Positions 34,401 through 46,390 of a DNA stretch of 64,000 nt are shown here, piece by piece; the stretch's first letter is position 1, and each line of letters opens with the position of its first letter. A program made the translations under genes and the position numbers. The notes beneath the pieces are model-generated. The model was not told where the DNA came from. It saw nothing but the letters and a program-made list of their open reading frames with translations, and made no database searches. This stretch comes from Lasiosphaeria ovina. Its lineage: Eukaryota; Ascomycota; Sordariomycetes; Sordariales; Lasiosphaeriaceae. The DNA is taken from positions 816,001 to 880,000 of the forward strand of contig JAULSN010000004.1 in the NCBI GenBank assembly GCA_033439765.1, given 5' to 3'.

Positions 34401-34709
34401 CCCGCGTTGCGGTAGGGCTTATACACCCATTTCCCCTTGATGTTTCGTGTTTGCATTGGTGACCAAAATTACCAAGCCGACAGCCTTCAACGATAAGCAA
34501 GGCTGGGTCGCGCCCTGCCGTACATTTCGATTTAACGGGGCCCAATAACCCTCGTCCTTCCATCCGTAACAGGTGAGAACGGGAAACCTCTTATTCTCGA
34601 CCTTAGGCCTCTTCTGTTGCGGATACCGACGGGACCAGAACCACGAGAACCACCACTCGATACGTTGCAGAACGAGGCAGACTGCCTTCGCATCAGTTCA
34701 ATCGTCTCC
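31475..34709. other. Divergent intergenic region, no gene firmly supported
   Basis: The H2A.Z gene and the zinc-finger-like gene are transcribed away from this region, so it should hold both promoters. A GACAGC repeat lies at 32108-32142. A coding-looking frame on the minus strand at 32364-32640 is discussed under rejected items. Confidence 0.5.
32108..32142. repeat. (GACAGC)n microsatellite
   Basis: About six units of GACAGC/GGCAGC lie upstream of the H2A.Z gene. Confidence 0.85.
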
Positions 34710-37659
34710 ATGGACTCCAATATGCCGGCCTCGGCCGACACTGCGGGGCAGCATGCGGAAGCCCCGTTGATGGCCTCTTCAAACAAGCCGGCGCCAGTCG
34801 ATACACCGCATCGCGGTGTCGTCGCCAGAAGAGAAAAGGACGCCGTGCCGGCCCAGCATGTCGATAGACAAGACTCCGACAGCAGCTGGAGGAGCGCTTT
34901 CCAAGGGCGTACCGACACCATCTCGTCCATGTCGACCGCGTCCAGCATCACGGAACCGTCTAGTCCCGTCGCAGCCACTTTCCATGACGAACCCACCATC
35001 GTCGATTACGCAAGCCCGTCATCTAGTCGCCACTCCAGCTTCTATTACCGGACAGGACCATCCCGGACGTCGTCGATCGCCTTGACGGACCTAGACAAGA
35101 GCTCACCCTTCCAGGCTCTCCCATCCCCAAACAACACGCCAACGCCCATATCCACACCGACACCCAGGCCCCGCCGGCTCCAGGACTTAACCATGGCCCC
35201 AGTCTCCCACAGGGGAAGCTTTGGGAGACACCCCGGCCCGAGCCTGTCTCACACGGGTTCATCCCCTGGTTCTCGGAGGGGATCCAACCAGTCAGCCGCA
35301 CCGTATTCCGGATTGGCAGCCGCCCACCCCGGACACAACACGAGCCTCGGAATACCTGACAACGACTCTGAGCGGTCGCTCAGCCCCCCGACCAGCCCTG
35401 AGCTACAGGCAGAACAGGACACCGCCGTCAAAGTCGAGGCTCCAGACAAGGCCATGTTGAGCGGGGTCGGAGCCATCGCTGATGAGTCCCTGGCGCCAAT
35501 GGACGACAATGACGACGACAACGACGGCGGCATAACACCTGTCGATGCCAGACCGAACAATCCACACGCGAGGGACACTCCAGCCTGCAAGTCCCCCAAA
35601 GAGGAACAGAGCTGGATCCCGGACGGCGACACGTCCGACTCCATGGTCGAAGACGACGCCGTGCTGCGTCTGGAGCCGCGCGACCGACTGGTCCAAGACG
35701 TCTGCGACAGGCTCCTGCGCGACGTCTTCGGCGTCGAGCTCAAGGACCTGGACCCCACGGGCGCGGGTGCCGAGGCGTACAAGTCGGTCAGCTACTGCCT
35801 GGACGAGCTCTCGCACGTGGTTCCCGCCAGCGCTCTGCCTAACCCTGGGGATTTCGTCCACAAGGCTTCTCCGGGAGACACTGGCTCGACGCCTACCCGA
35901 TATGTCGGGGCTGGTGGCGATGCTGGCGCAGGTGCAGACCGTAGCAACAAGCAGGACACTGGCAACGGCAACGGCGGCCAGAAGAGGCCTCTAGACAATG
36001 GCGGCAACGACCCGAACAACGACGGGTCTAGCGATGGCAACGGCCCGGACGGTGGCGGGGGCCCCGGCGGCAAGAAGCCCAGGCTGATGTCGGAGCCTCA
36101 GGACCAAAACCTAAGCTGTCCGTTCCGCAAGAGGAACCCCGTCAGGTTCAATGTCCGAGACCACCAGAGCTGCGCTGTGCAGTCCTTTCCCGACATCTCT
36201 CAACTCAAGTAAGTCGTCTCTCCCAGCCGTGATTCCGACGGCAGATGGTGGGTTCCTAACCGCTAACCCGGAACAGACGCCACGTCAAGAACTTTCATAA
36301 GCCGAGAAGCGCCTCTGTCTTCGCGTGCCCGCGGTGTAAACAGGACATGAAAACAAAGGAGACTTACGAGAAGCACCTGGCAGTGCCCAACAATAAGATC
36401 TGCACGCCCCAGGAAGTACCGCCGAGCCCGGACCCCGAGAGCGGCATCACGTCGCGGATCGAGGACCTGCTCAACGGCCGCAAGGCAAACTCGAAGATTG
36501 ACACGTGGGACAGCCTCTGGCGCACCCTGTTCCCGCTCGACCTTGACCCGTTGGACCCTGGTATGTTTCAGGCGCCCCTTTTCCTGATCTTGAGATTCTG
36601 TCAGTATGCTAACGAGTTGCTCTAGACTTTGTGCCCCCGATCGAGCTTGACGAAGTGTGGTTCGAGTTCCAGGACGACCTCAACAGAGAAGACTTGAGGC
36701 TTCGGATGCAGCAAGAGGAAATGAGATGCTTGGAAGACGACGGGGACGTGAGCGACTCTGTTGAGCGGCGCATCGCCGTGTGCAATGCACATATCGAGCA
36801 CGTCTTTGACAAGTGCCGAGCCAAGACCAACAATCTCTCTGGCCAGCCGAGACGCAAGCGGGGTTCGGCAACCAGTAGGCAAGTAGCAACAGCAAGCCCG
36901 GAAGACCAGCGGTACCTCACGCTCTCGCGCAACATCCCTAAGAAGCAGGGCGGCGGCAGCCCGAGCAACGGCAGCAGCCTCTCGTCGTCCCTAGACACCA
37001 ACAGCAACGGGTCCTGGGCCAAGATTGGCCAGTCGCTCATGCAGGCACCGACAAGCGGCGTGGAGTATCCGGTATCGATGGGAGGCGACGCCATGATTGC
37101 TACCGCTACCGGCGGCGTGGGCCCCCACATGGGCCCTGTCAACGTGATGCCGGCGCTGGCCCCTGGGCCTGGGCTTGTCCAAGAAGGAAGCGGGCTGCAC
37201 CATCACCGGATGGCATCGTCAGATTCCGGGGTCAGCGGCTTCGGGGCTCCATACCACAACGACATGACCCCGCGAGGCGGCAACAACCACAACAACGCTT
37301 ATGCCGACGACATGTTCCACCACCACCAGCAGCACCAGCAGCAACAACAACAGCAGGCTTCCGGCGGCTACGGGGGGCACCGTCACGTACACCCGCACGC
37401 CCACTACCCTGTCATGCCCGTGAGCAGCTATCCCGATCAAAACGTGCCGCTGATGTCTCGGCCTGGTGGGCTCCCGCTACGTCTGCCGGTGCAGATGCCA
37501 GACCCGAGCCTGCCAGAGGCCATGAACCAGGGCTATTTCCCGCATAGCTATCCCGCTGTGACGGAAGACACAGAGTACGACGACTATACGTCGCAGACGC
37601 AGCACAGCATGGGCAGCAACGGTGGTGGTAGTGACAGTACGGGAAACTACCTTGGTTAG
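34710..37659 (+). CDS. Large fungal C2H2-like zinc-finger protein, 938 aa
   Basis: Exons are 34710-36208, 36277-36560 and 36626-37659, with introns of 68 and 65 bases that have clear CTAAC-type branch points. The first in-frame ATG is MDSNMPA. A long Ser/Pro/Thr-rich disordered half leads to a conserved block around residues 470-570: CPFRKRNPVRFNVRDH, SFPDISQLKRHVKNFH and FACPRCKQDMKT followed by EKHL. This tandem of degenerate C2H2-like fingers is a known fungal signature of unknown target. A helical acidic region (FEFQDDLNREDLRLRMQQEE) and a Gln/His-rich tail follow. The set suggests a nuclear regulator, but DNA binding is not shown. Confidence 0.85.
37318..37355. repeat. CAC/CAG-rich repeat coding His and Gln runs
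   Basis: Mixed CAC, CAG and CAA triplets code HHHQQHQQQQQQQ inside the zinc-finger-like gene. Confidence 0.85.
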
Positions 37660-39482
37660 GTCGTTTGTATAACCATTAGAGGCTCGATAATGGACGATGC
37701 TTGTTTTAGCCCGCCTGTTTACCCAGCAGTGAAATGGTTCATGATGGTTCATGAAAGCCCCTCAAACGTCGGTAAAGATCGCGCTACCCAGATGCTACCT
37801 AGGTAGAAGGTGCATATCGGGCTGAGGTGAGTTTGTCTAATGAATGATCTGCGTGCTGCCGGTGGAAAAGGCCAAAAAAAAGCTGGCAATGGGCGCACCT
37901 GACAGAAGATTGGCAGAGCAAACACGGCGGTGGGCCTCCACTGAATGCAGGTCAAAAAGTACTGTCTGTGCAAGGCTGCATATTGGTATGCAGCTGGGAA
38001 ACCGACCAAGAAGCAATACTGGCTTGCATGGCGAGGCACACAGGGCGGTGCGACGCCTTTGCAATATCAAACGGTCGTGCTTAAGGTATCCATTGATTGG
38101 TGGATGGGAAGGCAGGCACGAAGGCCAAAAGAGACGCTGAGGCGGTGACCGATTGAGCACTGGTCTGCAGCAGTGTTGAGCCGCGAGCCTGAGGCGAACG
38201 TGGAAGCCTTACTTGGGACCGCAGAAGCAGCTGAAAAGGTTGAAGCCCAATGTCACGGAAGCTCAATTTTGATGGGGAGATATTGAAGTCGGAAGCTATT
38301 TACCTAACCTGACCGTATGTGGTGTGGTGTCACTGGTGTGGTGCTTTGGTTGGATGGAAAGAACCGGAAGGCATTCCCCTACGGAACCTGAGCCTTGCGT
38401 CGCGTGTTACAGAGTAACTCTGTCAGTGCCCCCAGCAGCTAGCAAGAGTGGCCAAAGCGCCCCGCCAACTGAGGTCACGTCCTAACAGATTTAGGCTCGG
38501 AGCATTTCCGCGCTGCCCCGCCGGTTGTGTGCCTGCCACTGGACCTTGTGGGCTGGATGGGCAAACAGAATGGAACCACCATAGTAGCTGACTTGACAGG
38601 CGGCCGCCCCCATCCCGTGCGTCGCATGAAGCGCGCCCCGCGCCTGCCTCAGGTCTCTCTACCTTTTGCCTCTGCCAGTGCCAGTGCCAGTGCCAGCGCC
38701 AGTGCCAGTTCGATGAGCCAGCCCGGATTTAGGTCGAACCTTGGCCCGCCATCTCGTCGGCAACATCTTCTCGGCCCATAGGACCTTTCTCTCCATCAAT
38801 CTCGGGCTCGTTGCGCAAGTCCAGGTCGCTGCTGCGCCGACACGACCGTGACAGCACAACGAGCATATCCGTTCGTCGTGTTTGAACGAGTGGTGGCCTA
38901 GTTAGCCTTCCTACGGCGGCAATCCACAGCAGCCCAGCCCCGCGTCCCACCGATGCATGTAGCCCGACGGGAGTCGGGAGGTTGTGTCCACTCGCGGCGC
39001 ATTCGACCTCTTGTCACTCCTGGCACCGCCGCGGCGCCCTTCGTCTTCCGCGACACAACGCGGACTGCAACTGCCAATCTGGTTCCATCTCCGGATTGAG
39101 AGCGCCGAGCGAATCCCGACGGGCATCGCGCCCAGCACGCCCAGCAGCGCGACACAGGCGGCAGCCCCCTTAGCCTCAGCCTCAGCTTGTTCGCCCGCCA
39201 GTTTGCCCTTAGCGGCAACTGATTAGGACTGTTGCCAGGGCCGTTTCACCTGCGCCAACGACGCCACGCAGACGGGCGAGTGCGGCACACACTCGACCGC
39301 TAGCTAGCAATTAACTTTGTTCCACCGTTGCTCATCCAAAAGTCGGCCTTTTCACGGCCTTTCACGGCCTTTTCAATACACGCGACCTATTTTCTAGTGG
39401 CACACTCACCGGCGGTTGTGCATGGTCCGGTGCACCGTTGACCGACCGGCTCGTGGCTTGTCTTTGCGAACCCACCCCCGCA
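37660..39482. other. Intergenic, promoter side of the F-box gene
   Basis: No gene is seen. A GCCAGT repeat lies at 38673-38709. The frame of the F-box gene is open for 45 bases before its first ATG, without coding character. Confidence 0.5.
38673..38709. repeat. (TGCCAG)n microsatellite
   Basis: About six units of TGCCAG, one of them changed to CGCCAG. Confidence 0.85.
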
Positions 39483-40901
39483 ATGGACGAGAGCATGGAC
39501 CCTGCTGAAGCGGAGCCGCCTACAGGGGTCACCAGCGCGGCATCGACAGCCCCAACGTCGCCCCATCAATCTGGCCCTTCACCACCACCACCGCCGCCGC
39601 CGCCGCCGCCGCCTCTACCTCAACCTCCACCGCAGGCTCATGCATCACCTCCTCCGGCTGGAAACTTCCTCCATGGTCTCATTGGGGGCGGCTTCCCCGA
39701 CACAGTCAGGAACTCCATCTCGTCCTTCGCCAGCCATCATGACCCCAGGTCACGCAAAGGCAAGGGCAGGGCGCCCGACGTCGAGAAGGGGGAGGCGGGC
39801 GACAAGTCCTTGAGCATGCCCCAAGCGCCCAAGAAGCAGCTCCATCTGCTCACGCTGCCCCCGGAACTCCAGCTCATGATTCTGAGGCGGCTCAACTTTG
39901 CCGACATCGAGCGGCTCCGGCGCACGTGCAAGCAGCTCCGGGCGCTGGCCAGCCCGAGCCAGATCCGCACGCTGATGGGCCCCATGCAACTGCAGATGCA
40001 GCTGCTAGGCCATTGCAAGACGTGTCTGCTGCACGACCCGTTCCGCTCGCGCCTGCTCCTATCCAGCTCGTCAGACCCCGGCTACCCGCTGGCCAGCCGC
40101 TGCATCGACTGCGCCCTGCAGCTCGGCGACCCCCCGATTCGCGTCGGGAGGAAGATCGACCTCGCCAACTACGACACCGTCTGGGTCTGTCGTTGGTGTG
40201 GTACCCCCATCACCGAGGGCGCCGCCTACGGCAACGAGCAGTTCCACCGCACGTGCTACAAGTCGTACAACGACGCCTTGTTCTTCTTCTTTGTCCTCGG
40301 CTGGCTCCAGCTCAGCCTGGGCATTGTCGGTGCCGCTCTGGCGTTTAGGTACTTCAGGGACGCCGTCTTGGTGTTTGCCCCGACTCTAGTGAGTGTGTCA
40401 GGCAGTTGTATTTCCTCTCAAGTGCTGTCTAGATGCTAATTGTGCGAACCAAGACGTCCTTCTTGCTACTCTGGGTCTGCCTCGGGTTTCTGGTGTTTAG
40501 GGGCAATAGGCGGAAAACGTACCACTGGACGCTCTTCTTGGAGCTGGCAATTCTCGCATTATGGATCCCTCCGGTCTACTACATTTCCACCGACATGATC
40601 AACTTTCCTGAAAATCCCGTCCCCAGGAGCACTATCGCAGCCCTGGTCATGTTCGGGCTTAACATGTGAGTGATAAAGCGCTCCTATATACTTTTTGTAG
40701 ACGCTGACCAACTCGACAAGGTTCTTCCGCCTTTTGAACATCCTTGGCAATGTCGTTCTCTTTTGCGAGTACGACATGACAAGAATTCACCGGCCAAATG
40801 TGCCGCGGTGGCGGAAAGCGTGCCACCCAGGTTTTGCCCTGCTTGTCTTTTGGACATATCCTCAGACGCTCGAGCGGAAGTACCCTCCTGACTACAATTA
40901 A
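39483..40901 (+). CDS. F-box protein with Cys cluster and TM segments, 439 aa
   Basis: Exons 39483-40388, 40433-40665 and 40721-40901 join in frame (introns of 44 and 55 bases). In order: a Pro-rich head with a run of 11 Pro (residues about 34-44), an F-box at about 121-160 (LTLPPELQLMILRRLNF, then ERLRRTCKQLR), four Cys pairs or singles (HCKTC, RCIDC, VCRWC and C258) that could bind zinc, then at least four hydrophobic segments from residue 265 on. F-box proteins recruit targets to SCF ubiquitin ligases. Membrane anchoring would tie that to a membrane surface, which is an inference. The short first intron fits fungal minima. Similar unnamed proteins occur in Sordariomycetes, to my knowledge. 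Confidence 0.85.
39580..39614. repeat. CCA/CCG triplet repeat coding poly-Pro
   Basis: Eleven successive CCN codons lie in the F-box gene N-terminus. Confidence 0.9.
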
Positions 40902-42080
40902 TGGAGGAGGAATCTCACATCTAGCTTAAATGTGGGGGGTGGCTGATGTGGTGGATGTTGGTGGATGTCTGCCGTGTATGTAGCATGTATTTTTTTGTGC
41001 ATAGCAAGCCTGGCTGGGGCTGGATCTGGGATTGGTATGTAGATATGGGGGCAGGGGCTAGATCTAAGCATCTTGGATACATATGAGTGACCTGATAGGC
41101 GGATATATGAGAATATTTGCAACTCACCTTACAGCATGTGGTAAGATGCGTTGACATCTCCAATCTTATCAGTTGAACCAATCAACAGCAGGATTTGAAG
41201 AGAAAATGCGGGTAACGACGTACTGAGTTGAAGCGGTACGCACCTTCCGAGAGCTTTATCTTCTTCATGGAAGCAAACCGTACCTTTGCGTATCATGACA
41301 CAGCCTAGGTTCGTGGAGCAGCTAATTGGTGATAACTGTGCGCTAGCTGGGACAGCAACAAGTCACAATCCCATGCGCTCCAAATACCAACCGAACGCCT
41401 GACAACACGCATGCTTGCAATCCAATCCCTGAAGGTTTCTTGGCTTGACCTTTTACGACAGAGGCTGCCGCCCTAGATCGAATGACGAGAGAAAATTGTT
41501 TGCGTATACAGATAACCTTTAAAATGGGCTGTGGCACGAAGCCAAAATAGGTCACTAAATCGACCGGGCAGGCACTAAGTTGTGGTACTGACTCAAGCCG
41601 GTCACAGCAACGACCGTAAGGATCAACACGCAGGCCATTTCTCGCGATGTAACGCGCCAGCGGCCTGCCAAGATGCGGTGTACCATCCCGATTTTCTTTC
41701 CACACGAGATAGCCCTACAGGCGTCGACGACCAACAGGGGCTGGTCATGAACGGTCAGTCGCTGTACTCGCCCTTTCCCTGTCGGTGATCTACCCTCACC
41801 CCCCCAATCAACACCCCACGCTGGGTACGGAGCTCATTTGTTTAAATAAAGGCCTCGGGACTTGTAAAAGGCTGAAGATATCTGCCTTCTTTTCTCTACA
41901 TCGCTCTTTTCCTTGTTTCAAGTCTCATATTGCCATCTCGTTATCTCATCTCGCAACTCAAGTTCTCAACCCACCAAGACGCTAACCTTTAATCCCCAAT
42001 CACGGTTGTTGTTTCCCAACGTAGGTAATGCAATGCTCAAGTAGCTAGTACGGCTAGAGTTAGATCGATCTAGTAAGAAG
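40902..42080. other. Intergenic, no gene seen
   Basis: This covers the 3' flank of the F-box gene and DNA upstream of the broken gene at 42.1 kb. Nothing coding is recognised. Confidence 0.5.
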
Positions 42081-42772
42081 TTGGCTCCCGCTCCCCTGGA
42101 CACTTGGCTTGCTAGAGATGTGGGCGTCGTGATCAGGATGGCCATGATGGGCAACATGACAGAAGAAGAAGCCGAGAAGGTGAAGGGTGATATGACAAAT
42201 AAAGAAGCCCAGAAAGTGATTGCCAATAGGTATGACAGCGGAAGAAGCCCAGAAGGTGCCAACTTATTATGACTATGTCATGGCCAGGTTGAAACCTCTG
42301 AATTCCAAAATGCTCGAGGGGAACTGGGATTTGCAAACCGCGCAGCTGGCAGAGAGGAGGAAGAAGGATGCCAGTTTTTCACACGTGAACATTTTTCACG
42401 AGACCCTCCACATGTTTGGCTATAATGGCTACCCCAGACCAACGTCCCAGTCCACAACGTAGCGGCAGTAGACGACGTGATATTCTTCCTGCCCGGCTCG
42501 CAGGTCGAGGAGCACGGAAAGGTGCTCGAGGAAGCCTCAAAGTGCGCCCTGGACGAGATGATGAAGGACACCAAAGACACTGGCTCAACAGGCCATTGAA
42601 CGAGGCGATCCGGCTGGCGACGGGCGGAGAGATCGATCCGAAGCGGGCAGCAGCATTTGATAAATCCTAGAAGGATATGTTTACGAAAGACAAGAAAAGG
42701 CTTGCGGACCCCGAGGACACGCGAAGCGCCGAGTTCGTGATTGCGCGCCCGGGACTCAGAGTTCCTATTTAG
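42081..42772 (+). pseudogene. Broken gene with MTxEEAxKV motif repeats
   Basis: Protein-like sequence passes through three frames. Frame 0 (from 42081) has MTEEEAEKVKG and MTNKEAQKV. A one-base shift near 42230 leads to frame 1 with MTAEEAQKVPTYYDYV and a long helical stretch to about 42440. A second shift gives VAAVDDVIFFLPGSQ and EEASKCALDEMMKD up to a TGA near 42600. A third frame carries LATGGEIDPKRAAAFDKS, a TAG at 42668-42670, and more coding-like codons to the stop at 42770-42772. No splice sites explain these changes. The repeated motif implies an old internal triplication. No family is recognised. Confidence 0.55.
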
Positions 42773-43772
42773 AATGGCTTTTTTTCTGACTTTGTATTGG
42801 AATTGAAACTTAAAACTTTCTGTTTCCTTTGGTTACTACTTGACTTGTCATCTAAATTTTCCAAGATCTGTGATGGGCGTTCCATGCACCGTTCAAGCCG
42901 TAGACGAGACTAGATAGCGGATAAGTGACTGACGGGGAAGTCGGACGACGAAGGCCATCCGTCTTTAGACCGTTGTCCGACTCCCAAAATAGCCACTAAT
43001 TAATTGAGGGGGATACGAATACCGGTCGGTATCTTGACCGGCCAAAACCTACCTGGGTCGTTGTATTCAACTGGACTCTCATGGGCCAAGAAGTACGAAG
43101 GGGAGCGATTGGGTCAGGAACTGACCCCATTGCCTCTCCCGCGTCTGGGTCCACCAACCCAGCGCTTCTCGGACCATCGTCAGGCGAGGTGAGATGTGAT
43201 GTGGAAGGAACGACTAAGTAGCGGAGGAGAAACCCCTCGCCGGGCTCCACCCTACAGAAATTTGCATGCTGCAAGCTGCACGGTCCAGAGTGCCTGTGCT
43301 ACCCCGCACGGCCGGCCGTGTTGGGCCGCTCACCTTTTGGCGTGCTGGTCGATCCTTCCTCGGGGTGCCCAGGAGGGGTCGCGGACCGCCAAGACGGCTG
43401 GCAATGGGGTTGCGGGCCCCGTCGAGGGAGCGTCTAGCGGAAATGGAACTGCCGAAGCGGCCCAGCGACCCAGCTGATGGGTAACGATGCGACTCTGCGC
43501 TGCCTTCCATAGGTAGTATGGAGGGTATGGAGGGGCAGCGACGCAACCCCGCTCGTCGGGGTCGTCGTCGCGTCGTCGGTCTTTTAAAGGGAAAGAGGCC
43601 CCCCTTTTCCCCATCGTGCGCGTATCGTTTTGGTCTTTCCATTTGATCGGAACTCGTGCATTGAAGAAGAAAAAGGAAAAAAAGAAAACAAAGTGCCCGT
43701 CAGCACATCGGAATAGCTTCACCCCGTCACCACAGCGACCAGGAAACAAAACAACCCCTCCCCACCGACAAA
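42773..43772. other. Intergenic, promoter side of the MetE-like gene
   Basis: No coding frame is supported. An A/G-rich patch directly precedes the MetE-like start codon. Confidence 0.5.
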
Positions 43773-45035
43773 ATGCCGCCCTTCCGCGCCGAGCACATGG
43801 GCTCCCTCCTGCGGCCCGAGAAGCTACTCGAGGTGCGCGAGGCGATCCGGGCCACGGGCATCAGCGCCGAAGAGGCGGGGCTGCCGGCGGTCGAGAAGGA
43901 GGCGGTCGCGGCCGTGGTCAAGCTGCAGCTGGACCTGGGGCTCAAGGCGGTGACGAGCGGCGAGTACAACCGCACGCGGTTCTGGGGGCTGATGTGGGAC
44001 GAGTTCGTCGGCACGGTGCGGCTGCAGGACGCCGACGCGGCCATGTTCCGGCTGTACCACCCGGACGTGGTCAGCCTGATCGAGAAGGACCGCAAGGTCA
44101 TGCCGGGCGACTCGGTCATCGCCGGCGCCAAGCTGGCCCACGACCGCGCCCGCTCCGTGTCCAACCTGCACGAGCTGCGCCTCGTCCAGGCCGCCGTGCC
44201 CGAGGCCGACTGGCCCAACATCAAGCTCACCATGATCACCCCGGCCTGGTTCCACATGCGCTACAAGCAGGGCCGCGCCTACACCAAGGACGCCTACGCC
44301 GACGACGCCGCCTACTTTGCTGACGTCGCCAAGGTCTACCAGGCCGAGCTGGCCATGCTGTACGAGGCCGGCCTGCGCAACGTGCAGTTTGACGACCCCG
44401 GTCTGGCGTGTAAGTCGACGGCCCATTCAGTTTAAAAAAAAGGAAGATTGTTAATGTTAGTTTCAGACTTTTGCTCCGACAAGTTCCGCCAGGGGTGGGC
44501 CAAGGACGCCGACAACATCGGCGGCGTCGACGACCTGCTGGACGCGTACATCAAGCTGTACAACGACAGCATCTCCAAGCTGCCGGCCGACTTCCACACG
44601 GGGGTGCACCTGTGCCGGGGCAACTTCATCGGCGGGCGGCATTTTGCCGAGGGCGCGTACGACATCATCGCGCAGAAGCTGTTCACGGACCTCAAGGTCA
44701 ACACCTTCTACCTCGAGTACGATACGGCGCGGGCCGGCGGCTTCGAGCCGCTCAAGTTCCTCCCGCGCGACAAGCACGTCGTCATCGGCGCCATCAGCAC
44801 CAAGCTGCGCGACCTCGAGGACAAGGACGAGATCAAGCGCCGCGTGTACAGCGCCGCCGACTTCGTCGCCGCCGGCAGCGGCCAGACCCGCGACGAGGCC
44901 CTCAAGCGCGTCGCCATCAGCCCCCAGTGCGGCTTCAGCACCCACGAGACCGGGTACCCGCTGACCGAGGACGACGAGAAGAAGAAGCTGGCGCTCGTGC
45001 GCCAGATTGCCGACGAGATCTGGGGCGAGCCTTAG
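43773..45035 (+). CDS. Cobalamin-independent methionine synthase C-terminal-like enzyme, 401 aa
   Basis: Two exons, 43773-44409 and 44467-45035, are joined over a 57-base intron with GTAAGT and TTTCAG. The protein matches the MetE C-terminal (UROD/MetE-like) barrel alone, without the N-terminal half of full-length MetE (usually about 760 residues). Landmarks are the RAEHMGSLLRP start, VTSGEYNRTRFW, NVQFDDPGLAYF across the splice, and the likely zinc ligands in HTGVHLCRGN (His and Cys), with a second Cys in SPQCGFST. Such short proteins in fungi and bacteria are annotated as 5-methyltetrahydropteroyltriglutamate-homocysteine methyltransferase-like, but their methyl donor and acceptor are often not known. 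Likely cytosolic. Confidence 0.9.
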
Positions 45036-46390
45036 ATGGTGCCCGAGATGGGTAGATGGAAGCCATGCTCTTTTTTCTCCTGCTGCTGCTGCTGCATCTT
45101 CAACACTGGTGCGTCTGGCATTTTTAGGGGTGGTGTCAAGTAAGTAAGTACCTGGTAAGGAACGGACAGACGGACGGACGGACGGATGGACGGGGAAAAT
45201 AGCATGTGTATATCGGCGTTGGACATCAACTTCCGGCCGGAAAATGGGGCGAGGCATTTCGGGGGTGGAGTGGTTCTCACTGTTAATTAGATAGTCGTCT
45301 CGGGCACTTACTAGTTAAACAAGTAGCCATTCTCAAAATTATACGGGCGCCTTTGTGCATGTTTTTGCAGTATTGGCGGTAGACCTGGGTTCTGGGTTAG
45401 GTATGCCACACACACACAAGACGGTTCTAAGTACATATGGTAACCGACTTTGGCGCGCCGCGACTTCGGCAAGGGTCCCGAGGAGCTTTGAGGAGCGCGC
45501 CGTACCAAGGAAACGCGAAACGCCGACGTGCGGAAATGAACACGACGCTTGTGACTGCTAAAGCCGTCAACAAGGGCGAGGCAAGGTGAATAAGAAAGGA
45601 AGAAAGAAAGAAAGAAAAGTGGGGGCAGGACCCTGAAGCCGATCTCGCGACCCTCTTGCTCGCGGACCCGAGGTAGGCATGCATGATTGAACGCTCAAGT
45701 CCATTAACTGGCAGCATGCATAATTACCAGACTAGGTTGAACTGACTTGGTTAGTTAGGAGAGGTGATGTCGCGTGTCATATCCAAGGCGCTTCGTGAAT
45801 AACACAGGAGCATCTTTTGATCATGGGGGTAGGTGGGCTTTCTGCTTTTGACATCTTGGTAAGACCATCTTCCGCTTATTGTAATTAATTGTTGCCCTGG
45901 ATTAACAATGATCAGGGGTCGGCATCGCTCCTGGTTTTGTTTTTCCTTCCTTCGAGCCTTCGTTTAGAAACCAAATCTTTTTACCATGAATTGTGATCCC
46001 TGAACTAGCGGGCCTGCCTTCTAGTTTCCAGACTAAAGAATGCTCCACGAGAGGGCATGCACTGCACGCTCTGGCACCAGTTTCCAGACTGGGCCATTCA
46101 TTCTCTTCACACAAGGACCGGCTTTTTTTGACTCCGCTGCTATTACCAATGAGGAAATGCCGTCTAGCAACAACCTCTCGCCGCCGCCTCTCACCACTGC
46201 GTGCGGCCGCCGGTGCGTACCGCCGACCATTCAGGAGGCTTTTATTCCGTGCTGGCACCCACGCTCTACGTGGGGGGTTTCGGGGGCTCGGAGTCCGTGG
46301 CTGTGGGGGGCGGTACTGCTACTGCTCTTCCTATTCCCATCATTGCCTTCATCCCCGATGATATATCGTGTCGGATATGTTGCCCGAGTA
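45036..46390. other. Intergenic, no gene seen
   Basis: A GACG-type tetranucleotide repeat lies at 45162-45194. Short frames elsewhere lack coding signal. Confidence 0.5.
45162..45194. repeat. (GACG)n tetranucleotide repeat
   Basis: About seven units of GACG, with one GATG, in the 3' flank of the MetE-like gene. Confidence 0.85.
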
